Positions 1-8,620 of a stretch of DNA of 29,963 bases are shown here, piece after piece. Origin of the DNA: an uncultured Oscillospiraceae bacterium (GTDB taxonomy: Bacteria; Bacillota; Clostridia; Oscillospirales; Oscillospiraceae); contig CAKTVW010000028.1 of NCBI GenBank assembly GCA_934630495.1, positions 1 through 29,963 of the forward strand, given 5' to 3'. The notes under the pieces were generated by a model. The model searched no databases. It had not been told where the DNA came from and saw nothing but the letters and a program-made list of their open reading frames with translations. Numbering within the stretch: the stretch's first letter is position 1; each line of letters starts with the position of its first letter. The translations under genes were made by a program, and so were the position numbers.

Positions 1-73
1 GTCTCATGCAGAATCTGACGCGCCCTTGGCGCTATAAAAAGCTTTTCAAGCTTTTTAACAGATTCTAGTATAA
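1..73. repeat. Right part of a structured small repeat element (cut by window edge)
   Basis: Identical over 73 bases to 26511-26583. The match stops right after CTAGTATAA, which marks the element's right boundary. It folds as a three-way junction: an outer stem AGAATCTG (10-17) with CAGATTCT (59-66) encloses two hairpins, GCGCC/GGCGC (20-24/28-32, loop CTT) and AAAAAGCTT/AAGCTTTTT (36-44/48-56, loop TTC). The left part of the element lies outside the window. No coding potential is seen. Confidence 0.85.
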
Positions 74-104
74 AAACAATATGAATAGTCGTTGAGGTTT
101 AAGA

Positions 105-1286
105 TCATAGTCCCGCTTCTTTCAGCTCGGCGGCGAGCTGTACATAAAACTCCCTTACGTCGAAGCCGGGGATGTTTTCGCGGTTCAGGTCGATCACGTC
201 GCCGTGAGAAATGCCGCGGCGGCCGCTTGCCCGGAGCATGGTCAGCCGCTCGCCCCATGCGAACGATCCCGTTCCGACCAGCCCGTCGTTTTCGCCGTCA
301 AAGTATTTTACGAACCGATGCGTCAGGTTCAGCGGGAATCGTCCGCTGACGGCCCGCCGCTGGACGGAGCCGACGGAGCGGCAGAGCACACCATCAGGGT
401 CGCGGAGCACTTTGTTTCTTTCGCGGCAGCTTTCAGCGGTCAGATCGCGCACGGCCGCAAGAAAATCCGGCTCTCGATCTCCCAGCCGTGCCGCCGCCGC
501 GTTATAGGCGCGTGCAAGCTGCTCCTGCTGCCGCGCGGGGACCTTTTCAAGGAGCCAGTCGGCAAATTTGCACCCGCGATGCGGGGCGTTGATCGTCGTC
601 ACAGACGCTACGCAGGCTGCCGCGCTCGGGTCGGAGAGCAGACAGCGGGCGTCGAGGCCGCCCTTGGAATGCGCAATGATATTGACCTTTCCGCAGCCTG
701 TTTCGTTGACTAGGCGGGTGATGCGCTCTTTGAGCTGGGCAGCGCTTTCGGCTACGGAGGAAGCGCTGTTGTGTTCCCCGTAAAAAATCTGCGCGCCGTT
801 CTGCTCCAATGCCTTCGGGATCCTGCCCCAATAGTTCAGGTGCTTGAAATCGCGGAAGAAAACGCCGTGTACCAGCAGGAGCGGATAGCGGGTGCGGCAG
901 ATCTGCTGCTCGCGGCGGGCCGCATCGCGGCGAAGCCTTGCCTTTTCAAAGCGGTATTCGCGGTCGGCCGTCACGATGAGATCAATAAGCATCACGAGGT
1001 TCGCAACGGGGACCCACGCAAGCACGAGGCCCAAGACCCGCTTCTTGAGACGGAGCTGGTCGCAGGTCGTGTAAAGCAGAATAATCCCCGTCCAGAACAG
1101 CGCCGTGCAGAGTACGACCAAAAGGACCGTCGTTACAAGAAAGGCCGTTCGATTTCGGGACCATCCGGTAAAGCCAAGCCCGCCCGCAAAGAAATCGTAG
1201 AGATACAGCCCGCCGAACAGGCACACGGCAGTCAGAAACAGCTTGAGTAAAACGGAACCGGCCTTGCAGCAATTCAAACGTGCCAT
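105..1286 (-). CDS. Membrane-anchored alpha/beta-hydrolase, lipase-like
   Basis: A 393-residue protein with three predicted N-terminal membrane segments (about residues 13-30, 47-72 and 84-107) followed by an alpha/beta-hydrolase domain. The domain opens with LLLVHGVFF (about 136-144), resembling the oxyanion strand of bacterial lipases. The nucleophile elbow is AHSKGG with Ser207. Asp334 (in GENDGLV) and His361 (in GISHGD) are placed to complete the triad. The segment TTINAPHRG after the nucleophile also resembles triacylglycerol lipases. The likely role is hydrolysis of an ester or lipid at the membrane; the substrate is unknown. The ATG is preceded by GGAGG. It lies 28 bases after the permease gene in the same direction, so the two are probably co-transcribed. 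The hydrolase family is well supported; lipase activity is inference. Confidence 0.8.
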   Translation of the reverse strand: MARLNCCKAGSVLLKLFLTAVCLFGGLYLYDFFAGGLGFTGWSRNRTAFLVTTVLLVVLCTALFWTGIILLYTTCDQLRLKKRVLGLVLAWVPVANLVMLIDLIVTADREYRFEKARLRRDAARREQQICRTRYPLLLVHGVFFRDFKHLNYWGRIPKALEQNGAQIFYGEHNSASSVAESAAQLKERITRLVNETGCGKVNIIAHSKGGLDARCLLSDPSAAACVASVTTINAPHRGCKFADWLLEKVPARQQEQLARAYNAAAARLGDREPDFLAAVRDLTAESCRERNKVLRDPDGVLCRSVGSVQRRAVSGRFPLNLTHRFVKYFDGENDGLVGTGSFAWGERLTMLRASGRRGISHGDVIDLNRENIPGFDVREFYVQLAAELKEAGL

Positions 1287-1314
1287 TTTTCCTCCGATCT
1301 CCGGCAGACGCGGG

Positions 1315-2226
1315 TCAAAACAGTCTGCTTATCAGCGTGACGGCGATACCGGACAGGGCGCTCAGCGCGTAGAGCGCCGCGATGATGATCGCGTTTTCGC
1401 GGCGGTTTTTGTTGGTGCGCAGAAGCACCAGCAGACCGATGCCCGCGTTGGACAGCAGGCCCGCAAACAGGCCGCCCAGTCCCAAAACGCCGCTCAGATA
1501 GCTTTCCGTAATAACGACCGAGACGGAGCAGTTCGGGATCAGACCGAACAGGGCGACGATCAGTTCGCCGAGCACCGGGCGGTTCAGGATCGTGCCGGAC
1601 AGGCGCTCGACGCCGATTACGGAAAACAGAACGTTCAGCACAAAGTTGACGGCGATCAGCATCAGCGCGATCTTAAGCGTGTGCTTGAGCGCGGAGACAA
1701 AGACATTGCCCTCCTCTTCGTCGCAGGCGCAGTGCTCGCGCTCACAAAAGCTGTGGATGTCCTTGCCGCTGCGGATAAACGGGCGGAGGACCAGATCGGC
1801 CAGATAGCCCAATGCGATTCCCAGCACGGCCTTCGCCAGAACGATGAGCGCGACGGTCCCGACGCCGCCGCTTTCGCGGAGCGAGGAGAGCATGATAGGC
1901 AGCATCTCGTCCGACGTGGCAAAGAACACGGCCAGCATGGTGCCCACGGTGATAGAGCCGGTAGAAAACAGCGTTGCCGCCGCGCCGGAAATACCGCATT
2001 GCGGCACGACGCCCAGCAGACCGCCGAGCGCAGGCCCCGCCTTTCGCGAATAGGCGTGGAGAATGGACTCGTTGAATTTCCGGCTGCGTTCCAGCAGCTC
2101 CATGAGCAGATACGCCAAAAAGAGCACGGGAATGCTCCAAAGTCCGTCCTTCAGGCCGTCCAGAGCGGCCTCGCCGAGCAGCGTCGGCAGCGGCGTGCCA
2201 GCGGCAGAGGGGTGTAAAAGCAGCAA
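1315..2226 (-). CDS. ArsP_2-type putative 10-TM heavy-metal exporter
   Basis: A very hydrophobic protein with about ten membrane segments. It matches the family described as putative 10TM heavy-metal exporters (ArsP_2), sometimes annotated as a manganese or arsenic transporter. Typical features are two similar halves, each with a G-(I/L)-x-P-x-C segment: LLGVVPQCGISGAA in the first half and LFGLIPNCSVSVVI in the second. A charged, Cys- and His-containing cytoplasmic loop (CEREHCACDEEEG) separates them and could bind metal. No ATG fits. A TTG at 2226 has AAGGAG eight bases upstream and gives 303 residues; another TTG at 2250 would add eight residues with a weaker site. The metal substrate cannot be told from sequence. 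Confidence 0.78.
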   Translation of the reverse strand: MLLLHPSAAGTPLPTLLGEAALDGLKDGLWSIPVLFLAYLLMELLERSRKFNESILHAYSRKAGPALGGLLGVVPQCGISGAAATLFSTGSITVGTMLAVFFATSDEMLPIMLSSLRESGGVGTVALIVLAKAVLGIALGYLADLVLRPFIRSGKDIHSFCEREHCACDEEEGNVFVSALKHTLKIALMLIAVNFVLNVLFSVIGVERLSGTILNRPVLGELIVALFGLIPNCSVSVVITESYLSGVLGLGGLFAGLLSNAGIGLLVLLRTNKNRRENAIIIAALYALSALSGIAVTLISRLF

Positions 2227-2268
2227 ATGAAAAAACTCCTTTGAGATCAAATTTTCCTTTCGGTACGG

Positions 2269-2288
2269 CGTTCGGAGGCCTCCAAACG
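2269..2288. promoter_or_regulatory. Imperfect palindrome upstream of the permease gene
   Basis: CGTTCGGAGG followed directly by CCTCCAAACG is a 20-base palindrome with one mismatch per arm. It lies between a TATAAA-like sequence on the minus strand (2304-2309) and the start of the exporter gene, a position typical of an operator. A transcript hairpin or chance in GC-rich DNA are alternatives. Confidence 0.3.
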
Positions 2289-2322
2289 GCTCTCTGATAC
2301 GAATTTATATCAGGTATTCCTA

Positions 2323-3339
2323 TCAGTTTTCCGCTTCAACGCCGGGTAACGGGCGCAGAACGGCCTGCTGCGCAAATCGCGTATCCTTTGACGAGGACAG
2401 GAACACCAGCTCCTTAACGCTTTCCGCGCCTCGGTAGGCCTGCGCGAAGCGCTCGACCGTCGTGCCGTCGGCGCCGGTGATGTACAGGCGGCCGGTGCAG
2501 TTTTCGGCGGGGAAATCCGTCGCGTCGGTCACGAACGAGACGGAAAAGCTGTCACCCTTGAAGATCGAGGAGACCTGCCCGACGGCGTCGGAGATCAGCT
2601 CGCTTGTCGTTACGTCGGAGGAATAGACGATGTTCTGACTTGCGGGGAAGAGGAAGTGCGAGAACGCGACCTCACTGAAGCCGCGCGATTGCAGGTCGCG
2701 GGCGACCTGCAGCAGATAGGCGATGACGTTTTCGTTGGCCGGGTCGAGCCAGTAGCAGCCGTTTTCGTCCATCCAGAGCGCACCGCCGCGGATCGGCAGT
2801 CCGCAGGACTGATTTGCCAGCGCAAAGGACGAATCGGAGAAGGCGGGCATGGAGGCGATCAGATAGAAGCCGTTGGTCTTCAGGTAGGAGATCAGCTCGT
2901 CGACAACGGTGACGTCGACGCTTGCAGTGGACGCCCCGCCGACGGAGGCGGAATAATAGAAATTGCCCCAGATGCTTTTCAGCTCCAGCATGACGGCGCA
3001 CGGCTCGTCCAGCGCCTTGACCGCCGCGAGGACGGCCTGCGGGTCGCGCAGCATTTCGGTCGTGATGTAGTAGCCGCCCATTTCCTGTATGGTCTCGGCG
3101 TCGACCGGCTCCTCCTGATAGACGATCTGCGGGTTTTCCAGCGTCGGGCGCGGCTCGGTGGCGCGGACCGCGACGTCCGACTGCGGTGCGTCAAGATGCG
3201 CGCCGTCGCGGTCGTAGGTGATGCGCGGCTCCAGATAGATCAGCGCGACGACCGCGCCGATCGCCGCGAGGACGATCAGCACGGCAAGCGTCCGCAAAAG
3301 CTTTTTCAGCAGGAGCTTATTTCTGTAAGGGATCCGCAT
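2323..3339 (-). CDS. Membrane-anchored DUF4015-like (putative glycoside hydrolase-like) protein
   Basis: A 338-residue protein with a basic N-terminus and one membrane segment (about residues 14-35). This is an uncleaved signal anchor that places the rest outside the cell. The extracytoplasmic part has alternating hydrophobic strands (for example AVMLELKSIWGNFYY, GFYLIASMPAF, FSEVAFSHFLFP). These resemble the TIM-barrel-like DUF4015 family of putative glycoside hydrolases, where an aspartate-rich 'VxDVKD' strand is usual; here that strand reads LELKS. The catalytic acids are therefore not secure. A strong AAAGGAGG sits 9 bases before the ATG. It is co-directional with prmA upstream and the permease downstream. 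The family call is from memory of the fold pattern and moderate; the substrate is unknown. Confidence 0.55.
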   Translation of the reverse strand: MRIPYRNKLLLKKLLRTLAVLIVLAAIGAVVALIYLEPRITYDRDGAHLDAPQSDVAVRATEPRPTLENPQIVYQEEPVDAETIQEMGGYYITTEMLRDPQAVLAAVKALDEPCAVMLELKSIWGNFYYSASVGGASTASVDVTVVDELISYLKTNGFYLIASMPAFSDSSFALANQSCGLPIRGGALWMDENGCYWLDPANENVIAYLLQVARDLQSRGFSEVAFSHFLFPASQNIVYSSDVTTSELISDAVGQVSSIFKGDSFSVSFVTDATDFPAENCTGRLYITGADGTTVERFAQAYRGAESVKELVFLSSSKDTRFAQQAVLRPLPGVEAEN

Positions 3340-3467
3340 GGGCGGGCCTCCTTTCTCTGTGCAAACGCCCGGTCGGGCAGACCGATCAGGCAGTGGATCA
3401 TAATGAGACGAGCTTCTGTGGTCCGCGCGGGATCACAGGAGCGGTCATGCTTCGCCGCGAAAAGGCA

Positions 3468-4430
3468 TCAAAGCATTTTTGCGGTCAGGCAGCGCCATTC
3501 TCCATCGGCGCGGAAATCGACAATCCGCATCCCGGCGGTAGCGGCGGCGTCGCGCACCTCCTGCTCCCGTTCCGCCAGAATGCCGGAGCAGAGAAAGACG
3601 CCGTTGGGGGCCAGCAGCGTCGGGACGACGGGGAGCAGCCGCACGATCACGCCCGCGACGATATTGGCGCAGACGACGTCGAAGCGTCCGAGGCTGTTCA
3701 GCAGCGCCTTGTCCTCGACGACGTTGCCGGTGTACGCGCGGAAGCGGGGGTCGGTAAAGCCGTTGTAGGCGGCGTTTTCGCGAGCGATATGCTCGGCGGC
3801 GGGGTCGACATCGATGCCGACGGCGCTCTTTGCACCGAGACGCAGTGCACAGATCGACAGAATGCCGCTGCCGCTTCCGAGATCGGCGACCGTTTCGCCG
3901 CCGGAGATCAGCGATTCCAGCGCCTGCATACACATCTGCGTAGAGGCGTGTTCACCCGTTCCAAAGGTCAGGCCGAGGTCGAGAATGACGGGCAGCCGTC
4001 CCTGCGTGTCGTTTACGGACATCCAGCGCGGCACGACCAGAAAACGCTTCCCGACGGGCAGCGGCCGATAGTTCCTTTTCCACGAATTTTCCCAGTCTTC
4101 GTCGGGTACCTGCTCGAGCGAGACGGTCAGCGGGCCGAAATTACAGGCGGGATAGGCCAAGGGGAGCGCCGCAAGCAGCGCGCGAAGCTCCTCGATCTGC
4201 CGTTCGGCGGTATCGTCCTGCAGGTACAGGCGGATCTGCGAGAGGCCCCGCATTTTTTCCGCCAGCGCCTCGTCGACATAGTCCCAGTAGTCGTGGGACG
4301 TTTCCAGAAATTCCTCGAACTCCGAGCGATCTTCGATCGCCATACTGTCAAAACCGGCCTCCGTCAGCGCCGCACACAGCAGCTCGACGCCCTCCGGGGC
4401 GGTTTGGATCGTCAGTTCTGTCCATTGCAT
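3468..4430 (-). CDS. prmA: Ribosomal protein L11 methyltransferase PrmA
   Basis: A 320-residue protein of normal family length. It transfers methyl groups from S-adenosylmethionine to lysines and the N-terminus of ribosomal protein L11. The N-terminal third is the small L11-recognition domain. The C-terminal Rossmann domain shows the PrmA signature LGLTFGTGEHASTQMC (about residues 152-167), then SAM motif I VADLGSGSGILS (about 181-192), the acidic motif GIDVDPAA (about 205-212) and the post-motif CANIVAGVI (about 248-256). An AGGAGGT lies nine bases before the ATG. It is the first gene of a leftward series, with its own promoter at 4505-4533. Housekeeping function, high confidence. Confidence 0.95.
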   Translation of the reverse strand: MQWTELTIQTAPEGVELLCAALTEAGFDSMAIEDRSEFEEFLETSHDYWDYVDEALAEKMRGLSQIRLYLQDDTAERQIEELRALLAALPLAYPACNFGPLTVSLEQVPDEDWENSWKRNYRPLPVGKRFLVVPRWMSVNDTQGRLPVILDLGLTFGTGEHASTQMCMQALESLISGGETVADLGSGSGILSICALRLGAKSAVGIDVDPAAEHIARENAAYNGFTDPRFRAYTGNVVEDKALLNSLGRFDVVCANIVAGVIVRLLPVVPTLLAPNGVFLCSGILAEREQEVRDAAATAGMRIVDFRADGEWRCLTAKML

Positions 4431-4504
4431 GGCAGCAATACCTCCTGCGCGGAAAACATGAACGGCGCACGGCGCTCCGCCGTATGCCGATACAACTCTA
4501 TCCT

Positions 4505-4533
4505 ATTTTACAGGATTCCGTCGGGAATAACAA
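4505..4533 (-). promoter_or_regulatory. Sigma-A-type promoter for prmA
   Basis: On the minus strand, TTGTTA (4533-4528) is separated by exactly 17 bases from TAAAAT (4510-4505), about 75 bases before the prmA start codon. Good match to a vegetative promoter. Confidence 0.6.
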
Positions 4534-4546
4534 GCATAATTTGTTT

Positions 4547-4654
4547 CAGCCTGTCAAAAAAGTCCGTAACCGCCAAAATCGGTCAACTTCTTATAAAATT
4601 TTTGCCCGTTGCACTTGATTCCGAAAAGGATACTCCGGACCTTTTGACAGCCTG
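4547..4654. repeat. Imperfect inverted-repeat element between prmA and yfmF
   Basis: CAGCCTGTCAAAAAAGTCCG (4547-4566) is mirrored by CGGACCTTTTGACAGCCTG (4636-4654), giving arms of about 20 bases with a few mismatches around a 69-base AT-richer core. The arms resemble a motif that also occurs at 8606-8620 and 29544-29558. This and two promoters are all that is seen in the 322-base gap between the divergent prmA and yfmF genes. It may be a small mobile palindrome. Confidence 0.45.
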
Positions 4655-4722
4655 TCGGCGCATCGAAAAGGGTTTTTCGCCATACAGATTTGTTTTTCTC
4701 TTTTATTTTTCTCAAAAAGGTG

Positions 4723-4728
4723 TATAAT
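4723..4728 (+). promoter_or_regulatory. TATAAT -10 box for the yfmF-yfmH-lgt operon
   Basis: Perfect TATAAT 25 bases before the chosen start codon. The -35 region (about 4700-4705, CTTTTA) is poor, and T-rich DNA lies upstream. The implied 5' leader is only about 17 bases. Confidence 0.45.
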
Positions 4729-4752
4729 GGGAGCAGAGAAAGGATGAAGCCA

Positions 4753-6015
4753 ATGACGGAAAACATCACGCTTGCGCCGCAGGTGACGCTGCGGGCGCTG
4801 CAAACCGATAAATTCAAGACCGGCTGCTTCAGCGTCAACCTGCTGCGGCCGCATTGCGCGCAGACGGCGGCGGAGGATGCGCTGCTGCCGAGCGTCCTGC
4901 TGCGCGGCACGGAGAAGTATCCCGAAATGGGGGATATTTCCGCGCATCTCGACGAGCTGTACGGCGCAACGTTCGGTACGCTGATCCGCCGCAAGGGCGA
5001 GGTCAAGCTGCTGGGCTTTTACGCCGATTTTATTGAAGACGCCTTCCTGCCGGAGGGCGAAAAGGTGTTTGCGCCGATGGTCGATTTTCTGCGCGAGGTG
5101 CTCTATCATCCGCGCACGGAAAACGGCTGCTTCTGCAAGCGCTTCGTCGAGGGAGAAAAGCAGAATCTCATCAATGCGATCGAGGCTTCCCTGAACGACA
5201 AGCGCACCTATGCCGTCGGGCAGATGCTCAAGGCCATGTGCGCCGACGAGGCGTACGGCGTTCCGCGTCTGGGCGAGGTCGAGCGTGTTCGCGCGATCAC
5301 GGCCGAGAGCCTCTGGGCGCATTACCGCCGGGTGCTTGCGACGAGCCGCATCGAGATATTCTACGCCGGACGCCGCACCGCGCAGGAGGCCGCCGCGCTG
5401 CTGCGGCCGATCTTCCCGCAGGACGAGCGTTTCTGCGTGCCCGTTGAAACGAAGGTCGTGCGCGAAGCCGGGCAGATGCGGGAGCTTGCGGAGGCGCTGG
5501 ATGTGACGCAGGGCAAGCTGGTCATGGGCCTGCGCACGGGCATCACCGTCGAGGACCCCGATTTCCCCGCGCTTCTGCTGCTCAATGCCGTTTACGGCGC
5601 GGGCGTTACGAGTAAGCTGTTCGTCAACGTGCGCGAGAAGCGTTCGCTGTGCTACTACGCCTCGTCCACGATCGAAAAGTATAAGGGCATTATGGTCGTC
5701 TCCTCCGGTATCGCCTTTGACCGCTATGAAACGGCGCGGGACGCGATCTTAGAGGAGCTGGACGCGTGCAGACGCGGCGAGATCAGCGAGGAAGAGCTGG
5801 CCTCGGCGCGGACGATGGTGCTTTCGGCGCTGCGGGCGTCGCTGGACGCGCCCGCGCAGCTTGACGATTTCTATATCGGCGCGTCCGTGGCCCGTGTGCT
5901 CGATATTCCGGAGCTGATGGAGCGCATTGCCGCGCTGACGGTGCGGGAGCTTGCCGACGCGGCACGGAAGATCACCTTGGACACCGTTTATTTTCTCAAG
6001 GGGGAGACGGCATGA
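4753..6015 (+). CDS. yfmF: EF-P 5-aminopentanol modification-associated protein YfmF (inactive M16-like)
   Basis: A 420-residue protein of the M16 (insulinase/pitrilysin-like) fold. The zinc site HxxEH is absent: the corresponding region reads LPSVLLRGTEKYPEMGDISAHLDEL. It is therefore the non-catalytic partner of the active YfmH encoded next. In Bacillus subtilis the equivalent pair is needed for the 5-aminopentanol modification of elongation factor P, which relieves ribosome stalling at proline runs. The C-terminal half contains the M16 R/Y-type segment FVNVREKRSLCYYASS (about residues 291-306). The ATG at 4753 is chosen because AGAAAGG lies nine bases upstream; the ATG at 4744 touches that site. 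It overlaps yfmH by four bases (ATGA), indicating translational coupling. Confidence 0.88.
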   Translation: MTENITLAPQVTLRALQTDKFKTGCFSVNLLRPHCAQTAAEDALLPSVLLRGTEKYPEMGDISAHLDELYGATFGTLIRRKGEVKLLGFYADFIEDAFLPEGEKVFAPMVDFLREVLYHPRTENGCFCKRFVEGEKQNLINAIEASLNDKRTYAVGQMLKAMCADEAYGVPRLGEVERVRAITAESLWAHYRRVLATSRIEIFYAGRRTAQEAAALLRPIFPQDERFCVPVETKVVREAGQMRELAEALDVTQGKLVMGLRTGITVEDPDFPALLLLNAVYGAGVTSKLFVNVREKRSLCYYASSTIEKYKGIMVVSSGIAFDRYETARDAILEELDACRRGEISEEELASARTMVLSALRASLDAPAQLDDFYIGASVARVLDIPELMERIAALTVRELADAARKITLDTVYFLKGETA

Positions 6016-7289
6016 AGCACGAAGTTTTTCAGAATCTCGGGGAAACGTGCGATTCCGCGCGGCTGCCCAACGGGCTGACGGTCCGCGTCGTAAGAAAGCC
6101 GGGCTTTGCCCGAAAGTACGCGTTTTTGGCGGTGGATTTCGGCTCAATCGATACGGCCTTCTCCTGCGGCGGGGAGACCGTGCGTGTGCCGGACGGGATC
6201 GCGCATTATCTGGAGCATAAGATGTTCGACCTGCCCGACGCAAACGCCATGAACCTGTTCGCCGCCGCCGGAGGCAGTCCCAACGCCTTTACGAGCTACG
6301 GCATGACGGCCTATCACTTCTCCTGCACGGAGAATTTTGAGGAAAATCTGCGGACGCTGCTGCGGATGGTCGCCACGCCCTACTTTACGGACGAAAGCGT
6401 GGAGAAGGAACGCGGCATCATCGCGCAGGAGATCCGGATGTACGAGGACAGTGCGCAGTCGCGCCTGTATGAGGACCTGTTCGGCGCGCTGTTTGCGCAT
6501 CACCCCGTCCGTGTACCCATTGCCGGAACGGTCGAGAGCATTGCCGAGATCACGCCGGAGCTGCTTTACCGCTGCCATCGGGCGTTCTATCGGCCGGAGA
6601 ACATGGTGCTGTGCGTCGTCGGAGACGTGGAGCCGCAGCGGGTGGCGGAGCTTGCGCAGGAGCTGTTCCCGCGCGGGACGGAGGCGCTTCCCGTGCGCGA
6701 CTACGGGGAGGCCGAGGGCCTGCTCCCCGCGAAAAAAAGCGTCACGCGCCGCATGAGCGTTTCCATGCCGACCTTTTCCCTCGGCTTTAAGTGCCCCGCG
6801 CCGCCGATGGGGATGGAGCGGATGCGCCGGGAGATCATCGGCGACCTTGCCGCCGATTTGCTTGCCGGTGAATCCTCAAGGCTCTATATCGACCTTTACG
6901 ACCGCGGCCTTGTCGACGCGGATTTCTCCGCCGGCTACGAGAGCATCAAGGACGCATGTCTCTTTTCCGCCGACGGCGACAGCCGCGACCCGCAGACCGT
7001 CGCGCAGGAGCTGCTGCGGGAGCTGGAGCGCATGAGCCGCGAGGGCTTCGATCCCGATGCGTTCCGCCGCCTGAAAAAATCTGCTCTCGGGCGCCGTATG
7101 CGGGACCTTGACAGCTTTGAAAGTATTTGCTATCGTATCTGTGCGTATTATTTTGACGGCGTGGACTATTTCCGCTTCCCGGAGGCCTATGCTTCCGTGC
7201 AGCCGGAGGACGTGCAGAGCTTCCTGACCGACGTGCTCCGCCCGGAAAACGCGGCGATGGCCGTGGTCGCGCCGAAGGAGGGATCATGA
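6012..7289 (+). CDS. yfmH: EF-P 5-aminopentanol modification-associated M16 metallopeptidase YfmH
   Basis: A 425-residue M16 peptidase with an intact inverted zinc motif HYLEH (His65, Glu68, His69). A downstream glutamate in the helix KERGIIAQEIRMYED (about residues 132-146) can be the third ligand. Next to an inactive homolog, this gives the usual active/inactive M16 pair. Work on the B. subtilis homologs ties the pair to the 5-aminopentanol modification of EF-P; the exact proteolytic substrate is not evident from sequence. A GGGGGA site lies six bases before the ATG. The gene overlaps yfmF upstream and lgt downstream by ATGA junctions, so the three are co-translated. Confidence 0.9.
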   Translation: MKHEVFQNLGETCDSARLPNGLTVRVVRKPGFARKYAFLAVDFGSIDTAFSCGGETVRVPDGIAHYLEHKMFDLPDANAMNLFAAAGGSPNAFTSYGMTAYHFSCTENFEENLRTLLRMVATPYFTDESVEKERGIIAQEIRMYEDSAQSRLYEDLFGALFAHHPVRVPIAGTVESIAEITPELLYRCHRAFYRPENMVLCVVGDVEPQRVAELAQELFPRGTEALPVRDYGEAEGLLPAKKSVTRRMSVSMPTFSLGFKCPAPPMGMERMRREIIGDLAADLLAGESSRLYIDLYDRGLVDADFSAGYESIKDACLFSADGDSRDPQTVAQELLRELERMSREGFDPDAFRRLKKSALGRRMRDLDSFESICYRICAYYFDGVDYFRFPEAYASVQPEDVQSFLTDVLRPENAAMAVVAPKEGS

Positions 7290-8167
7290 TGTCGGTACTT
7301 TTTGACAGACCGTCGATCAGCTTCCCCGGTCTGGGGATCGGCGAGATCGACCCGCCCGACGGCTTTTACGTTCCGGGGACGGATTTTGAGATCAAATTTT
7401 ACGGCGTGGTCATCGCGCTGGGCGTGCTGCTGGCCGTGCTGTACTGCTCCCGCCGCGCCAAGGAGTTCGGCCTGACCGGCGACGACATTCTCAATGTCCT
7501 GCTCGTCGGATTGCCTTGCGCGATCGTCGGCGCACGGCTGTATTACGTCGTGTTCTTCGGCGTGCCGTGGAGCGACTTTTTCAAGATCCGCGAGGGCGGC
7601 CTTGCCATCTACGGCGGTGTGCTGGGCGCGGTCATCGGCCTCTCCGTCTACTTCTTCACGAAGCGGGAGCGTCGGCAGAAGCTGCTTCCGAGCTTCGATA
7701 TCTGCGGCCTCGGTCTGCTGATCGGACAGGCCATGGGGCGCTGGGGAAACTTTTTCAACCGCGAGGCCTACGGCGCGCAGACGGACTGCTTCCTGCGCAT
7801 GGGCCTGAAGCTCAACGGCGAATGGAGCTATTGGCACCCCACGTTCCTGTATGAATCCGTTTGGAATCTGATTGGTCTTGTGCTGCTGCACTTCCTTTCA
7901 AAGAAACGGCGGTTCGACGGACAGGTGTTTTTGTATTACATTGCATGGTACGGCCTCGGCCGCGCCGTGGTTGAGGGCCTGCGCACGGACAGCCTCTATT
8001 GGGGCAGCTTCCGCGTCAGTCAGGTGCTGGCGGCGATCTCCTGCGTGGCAGCCGTGGGGACGCTGGCGTTCGTGCTGCTGAAGAAAAAGCCCGACGGTTC
8101 GGCGATGCTGGTCAATCGCATTGCCGCGCCGGGGGCAGAGAACGAGAATAAGGAGGAACACGCATGA
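7286..8167 (+). CDS. lgt: Prolipoprotein diacylglyceryl transferase Lgt
   Basis: A 293-residue integral membrane enzyme with about seven membrane segments. It moves diacylglycerol from phosphatidylglycerol to the lipobox cysteine of prolipoproteins, the first step of lipoprotein maturation. The diagnostic segments are EGGLAIYGGVLGAVIG (about residues 107-122) and the Lgt signature GRWGNFFNREAYG (about 152-164), followed by HPTFLYES (about 181-188). Two adjacent ATGs (7286 and 7289) follow AGGAGGG; spacing slightly favours 7289, one residue shorter. It overlaps yfmH by ATGA, and its stop overlaps the next start. Confidence 0.95.
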   Translation: MMSVLFDRPSISFPGLGIGEIDPPDGFYVPGTDFEIKFYGVVIALGVLLAVLYCSRRAKEFGLTGDDILNVLLVGLPCAIVGARLYYVVFFGVPWSDFFKIREGGLAIYGGVLGAVIGLSVYFFTKRERRQKLLPSFDICGLGLLIGQAMGRWGNFFNREAYGAQTDCFLRMGLKLNGEWSYWHPTFLYESVWNLIGLVLLHFLSKKRRFDGQVFLYYIAWYGLGRAVVEGLRTDSLYWGSFRVSQVLAAISCVAAVGTLAFVLLKKKPDGSAMLVNRIAAPGAENENKEEHA

Positions 8168-8592
8168 AGAATCTGGACGAACTGAAGGAAATGGCGACCG
8201 ACGCCGCCCAGAGCGCCGCGAGAGCCGCGAAGTTTTACGCACAGATCTCGAAAAAGCGCCTGATGATCGCCGCCGAGCAGGAGAACATCCGCCGGAATTA
8301 CACCAAGCTCGGCAAGGTCTATTATAAGGACTATATCACCGACGAGGAGCCGGACGATGCCGAATATCTGCCGCTGTGCGAGAGCGTGTCGGAGTCCTAC
8401 CGCCGCATCAATGAGCTGCGCGACGAGATCGACGACCTGAAGGACGCTTACGCGCGGGAAAAGGCGGGCGAGGTCTGCGCCGAGCCGGAAGCTTTCGCGG
8501 CGGCGAAAAAGGACGTCGAGGACGAGGCGTCGGAGCCGCTTCCCGAGAGCGAAACGGCCCCGGAGGCCGCCGCAGAGCCGACGGCGGAATAA
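8164..8592 (+). CDS. Small coiled-coil protein with acidic tail, unknown function
   Basis: A 142-residue cytoplasmic protein with no signal peptide. Residues 1-105 are charged and helical, with a YTKLGKVYYKDY segment and a heptad-rich stretch SYRRINELRDEIDDLKDAYAR. The overall plan resembles a common class of small Clostridia proteins that pair a long helix with an 'LGKxYY' motif, often ending in a zinc ribbon. Here the zinc ribbon is replaced by about 35 residues rich in Glu, Ala and Pro. The ATG overlaps lgt by four bases and follows AAGGAGG. It is the last gene before a strong terminator. No function is proposed. Confidence 0.75.
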   Translation: MKNLDELKEMATDAAQSAARAAKFYAQISKKRLMIAAEQENIRRNYTKLGKVYYKDYITDEEPDDAEYLPLCESVSESYRRINELRDEIDDLKDAYAREKAGEVCAEPEAFAAAKKDVEDEASEPLPESETAPEAAAEPTAE

Positions 8593-8620
8593 CGATCCGG
8601 AAACCTTTTTGACAGTCTGA

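Noticed and set aside
4690..4752. Upstream start codons for yfmF at 4690 and 4744
   Set aside because: 4690 lies upstream of the -10 box. At 4744 the ribosome-binding site touches the ATG, whereas 4753 has ideal spacing.
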